From Synergistota bacterium (lineage in GTDB: Bacteria; Synergistota; GBS-1), in assembly GCA_025060595.1 (NCBI GenBank), contig JANXBX010000003.1, forward strand, positions 90,933 through 154,932: a stretch of 64,000 nucleotides of DNA, given 5' to 3'. The notes beneath the pieces were generated by a model, which was not told the origin of the DNA, searched no databases, and saw only the letters and a list, made by a program, of their open reading frames with translations. The position numbers were made by a program, and so were the translations under genes. Below, one piece after another: positions 63,467 through 64,000 of this stretch (within the stretch, counting starts at the first letter, position 1; every line of letters begins with the position of its first letter).

Positions 63467-64000
63467 TTATAGTCTCTCAGCCGCCTTCTTTAAAGCTTCA
63501 GCTTTATCTGTCCTTTCCCAAGGGACATCAAGATCTTCTCTACCAAAGTGACCATAAGCTGCAACCTGCTTATATATAGGCCTACGCAGGTTAAGATCCC
63601 TTATTATAGCAGCAGGACGAAAATCGAAGTACTCCTTAACAAGCTCCTCTATCTTATCGTCAGCTATCTTACCTGTACCAAAAGTATCAACAGATATAGC
63701 AACCGGGTGCGCCACACCTATAGCGTAAGCCACGTGTATCTCACATTTATCCGCAAGCCCAGCAGCAACTACATTTTTAGCAGCATACCTTGCCATATAA
63801 GCGCCAGACCTGTCTACTTTAGTTGGATCCTTTCCAGAGAAGCAACCTCCACCATGCCTAACAACCCCACCATAAGTATCAACCATTATCTTTCTTCCAG
63901 TTAATCCCGTATCCGCTAGAGGACCACCAAGGACAAATCTACCTGTGGGGTTTATAAGATATCTCACATCTTTGGCTAAAAGCTCCGGAGGTATTACAGG
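63467..64000 (-). CDS. metK: S-adenosylmethionine synthase, C-terminal part (5' end outside window)
   Basis: MetK makes SAM from methionine and ATP. Visible are about 177 residues: [69 protein letters not shown] and [19 protein letters not shown]. The C-terminal GRED motif ([18 protein letters not shown]) is typical. The reading frame continues without stop to the window edge ([13 protein letters not shown]), so the true start lies beyond base 64000. It supplies SAM for queA and the radical SAM enzymes in the same region. Confidence 0.97.
   Translation of the reverse strand, partial: PVIPPELLAKDVRYLINPTGRFVLGGPLADTGLTGRKIMVDTYGGVVRHGGGCFSGKDPTKVDRSGAYMARYAAKNVVAAGLADKCEIHVAYAIGVAHPVAISVDTFGTGKIADDKIEELVKEYFDFRPAAIIRDLNLRRPIYKQVAAYGHFGREDLDVPWERTDKAEALKKAAERL

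Overview
The window is a dense, almost fully coding bacterial chromosome segment of roughly 40% GC (judged by eye). It has about 74 protein genes, mostly on the minus strand, with no gene-free stretch above 300 bases and no rRNA, tRNA, CRISPR array or insertion sequence that I can see. The gene content fits a flagellated, diderm, amino-acid- and organic-acid-using anaerobe: ADP-heptose (LPS) genes, split LIV-type and TRAP transporters, histidine degradation to glutamate and methenyl-THF, radical SAM enzymes, and a FliW/CsrA/flagellin locus. Synergistota or a relative would fit, but the taxon is an inference and was not demonstrated.

Layout. 1-4459 (minus): M20 amidohydrolase, HIT protein, yajC, an HD hydrolase, secD and the start of secF. 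4554-5666 (plus): a saccharopine/lysine dehydrogenase-like enzyme. 5663-12857 (minus): livG, livF, a LIV binding protein, hutU, ftcD, hutI and fchA. 12945-16918 (plus): threonine dehydrogenase followed by a cobamide salvage and remodelling cluster, cobT-cobU-cbiR-cobS. 16923-21539 (minus): TRAP transporter DctPQM with a PPC/DUF296 protein, an NTF2-like protein and a short-chain dehydrogenase. 21727-24824 (plus): a three-gene TPP-dependent 2-oxo-acid/acetoin dehydrogenase (E1 alpha, E1 beta, E2). 24862-36027 (minus): one long apparent operon, nadE-yebC-ruvC-ruvA-ruvB-DUF2905-queA-amrA/B-amrS-hutH-eamA-livH-livM. 36124-41035 (plus): aminotransferase, lepA, hemW, CPBP protease, cyclophilin-like protein. 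41094-41835 (minus): DUF177-rpmF. 41898-43142 (plus): tmcAL. 43085-51485 (minus): rpsB-tsf-pyrH-frr, then a HlyD-like protein, yggS, sepF, divIVA, recG, rsmD, coaD. 51611-54796 (minus): gmhA, hldE, an internally deleted hldD and a DUF2179 protein. 54904-64000 (minus): metK, comF, yvyF, flgM, flgN, flgK, flgL, fliW, csrA and a very long flagellin.

How the genes fit together. The histidine-degradation and LIV transporter genes form two co-oriented halves (hutH-eamA-livHM and livGF-livK-hutU-ftcD-hutI-fchA). They read as one locus interrupted by a 12-kb block holding the cobamide, TRAP and 2-oxo-acid dehydrogenase genes. The flagellin leader holds a sigma-28-type promoter, three GGA-type CsrA sites and two copies of a sequence complementary to the flagellin ribosome binding site, directly downstream of fliW and csrA.

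Most noteworthy observations: the flagellin leader, queA apparently starting at AUU, the degenerate hldD, the split hut/liv locus, the AmmeMemoRadiSam pair inside the hut operon, and the uncharacterised TRAP/PPC/NTF2/SDR cluster.
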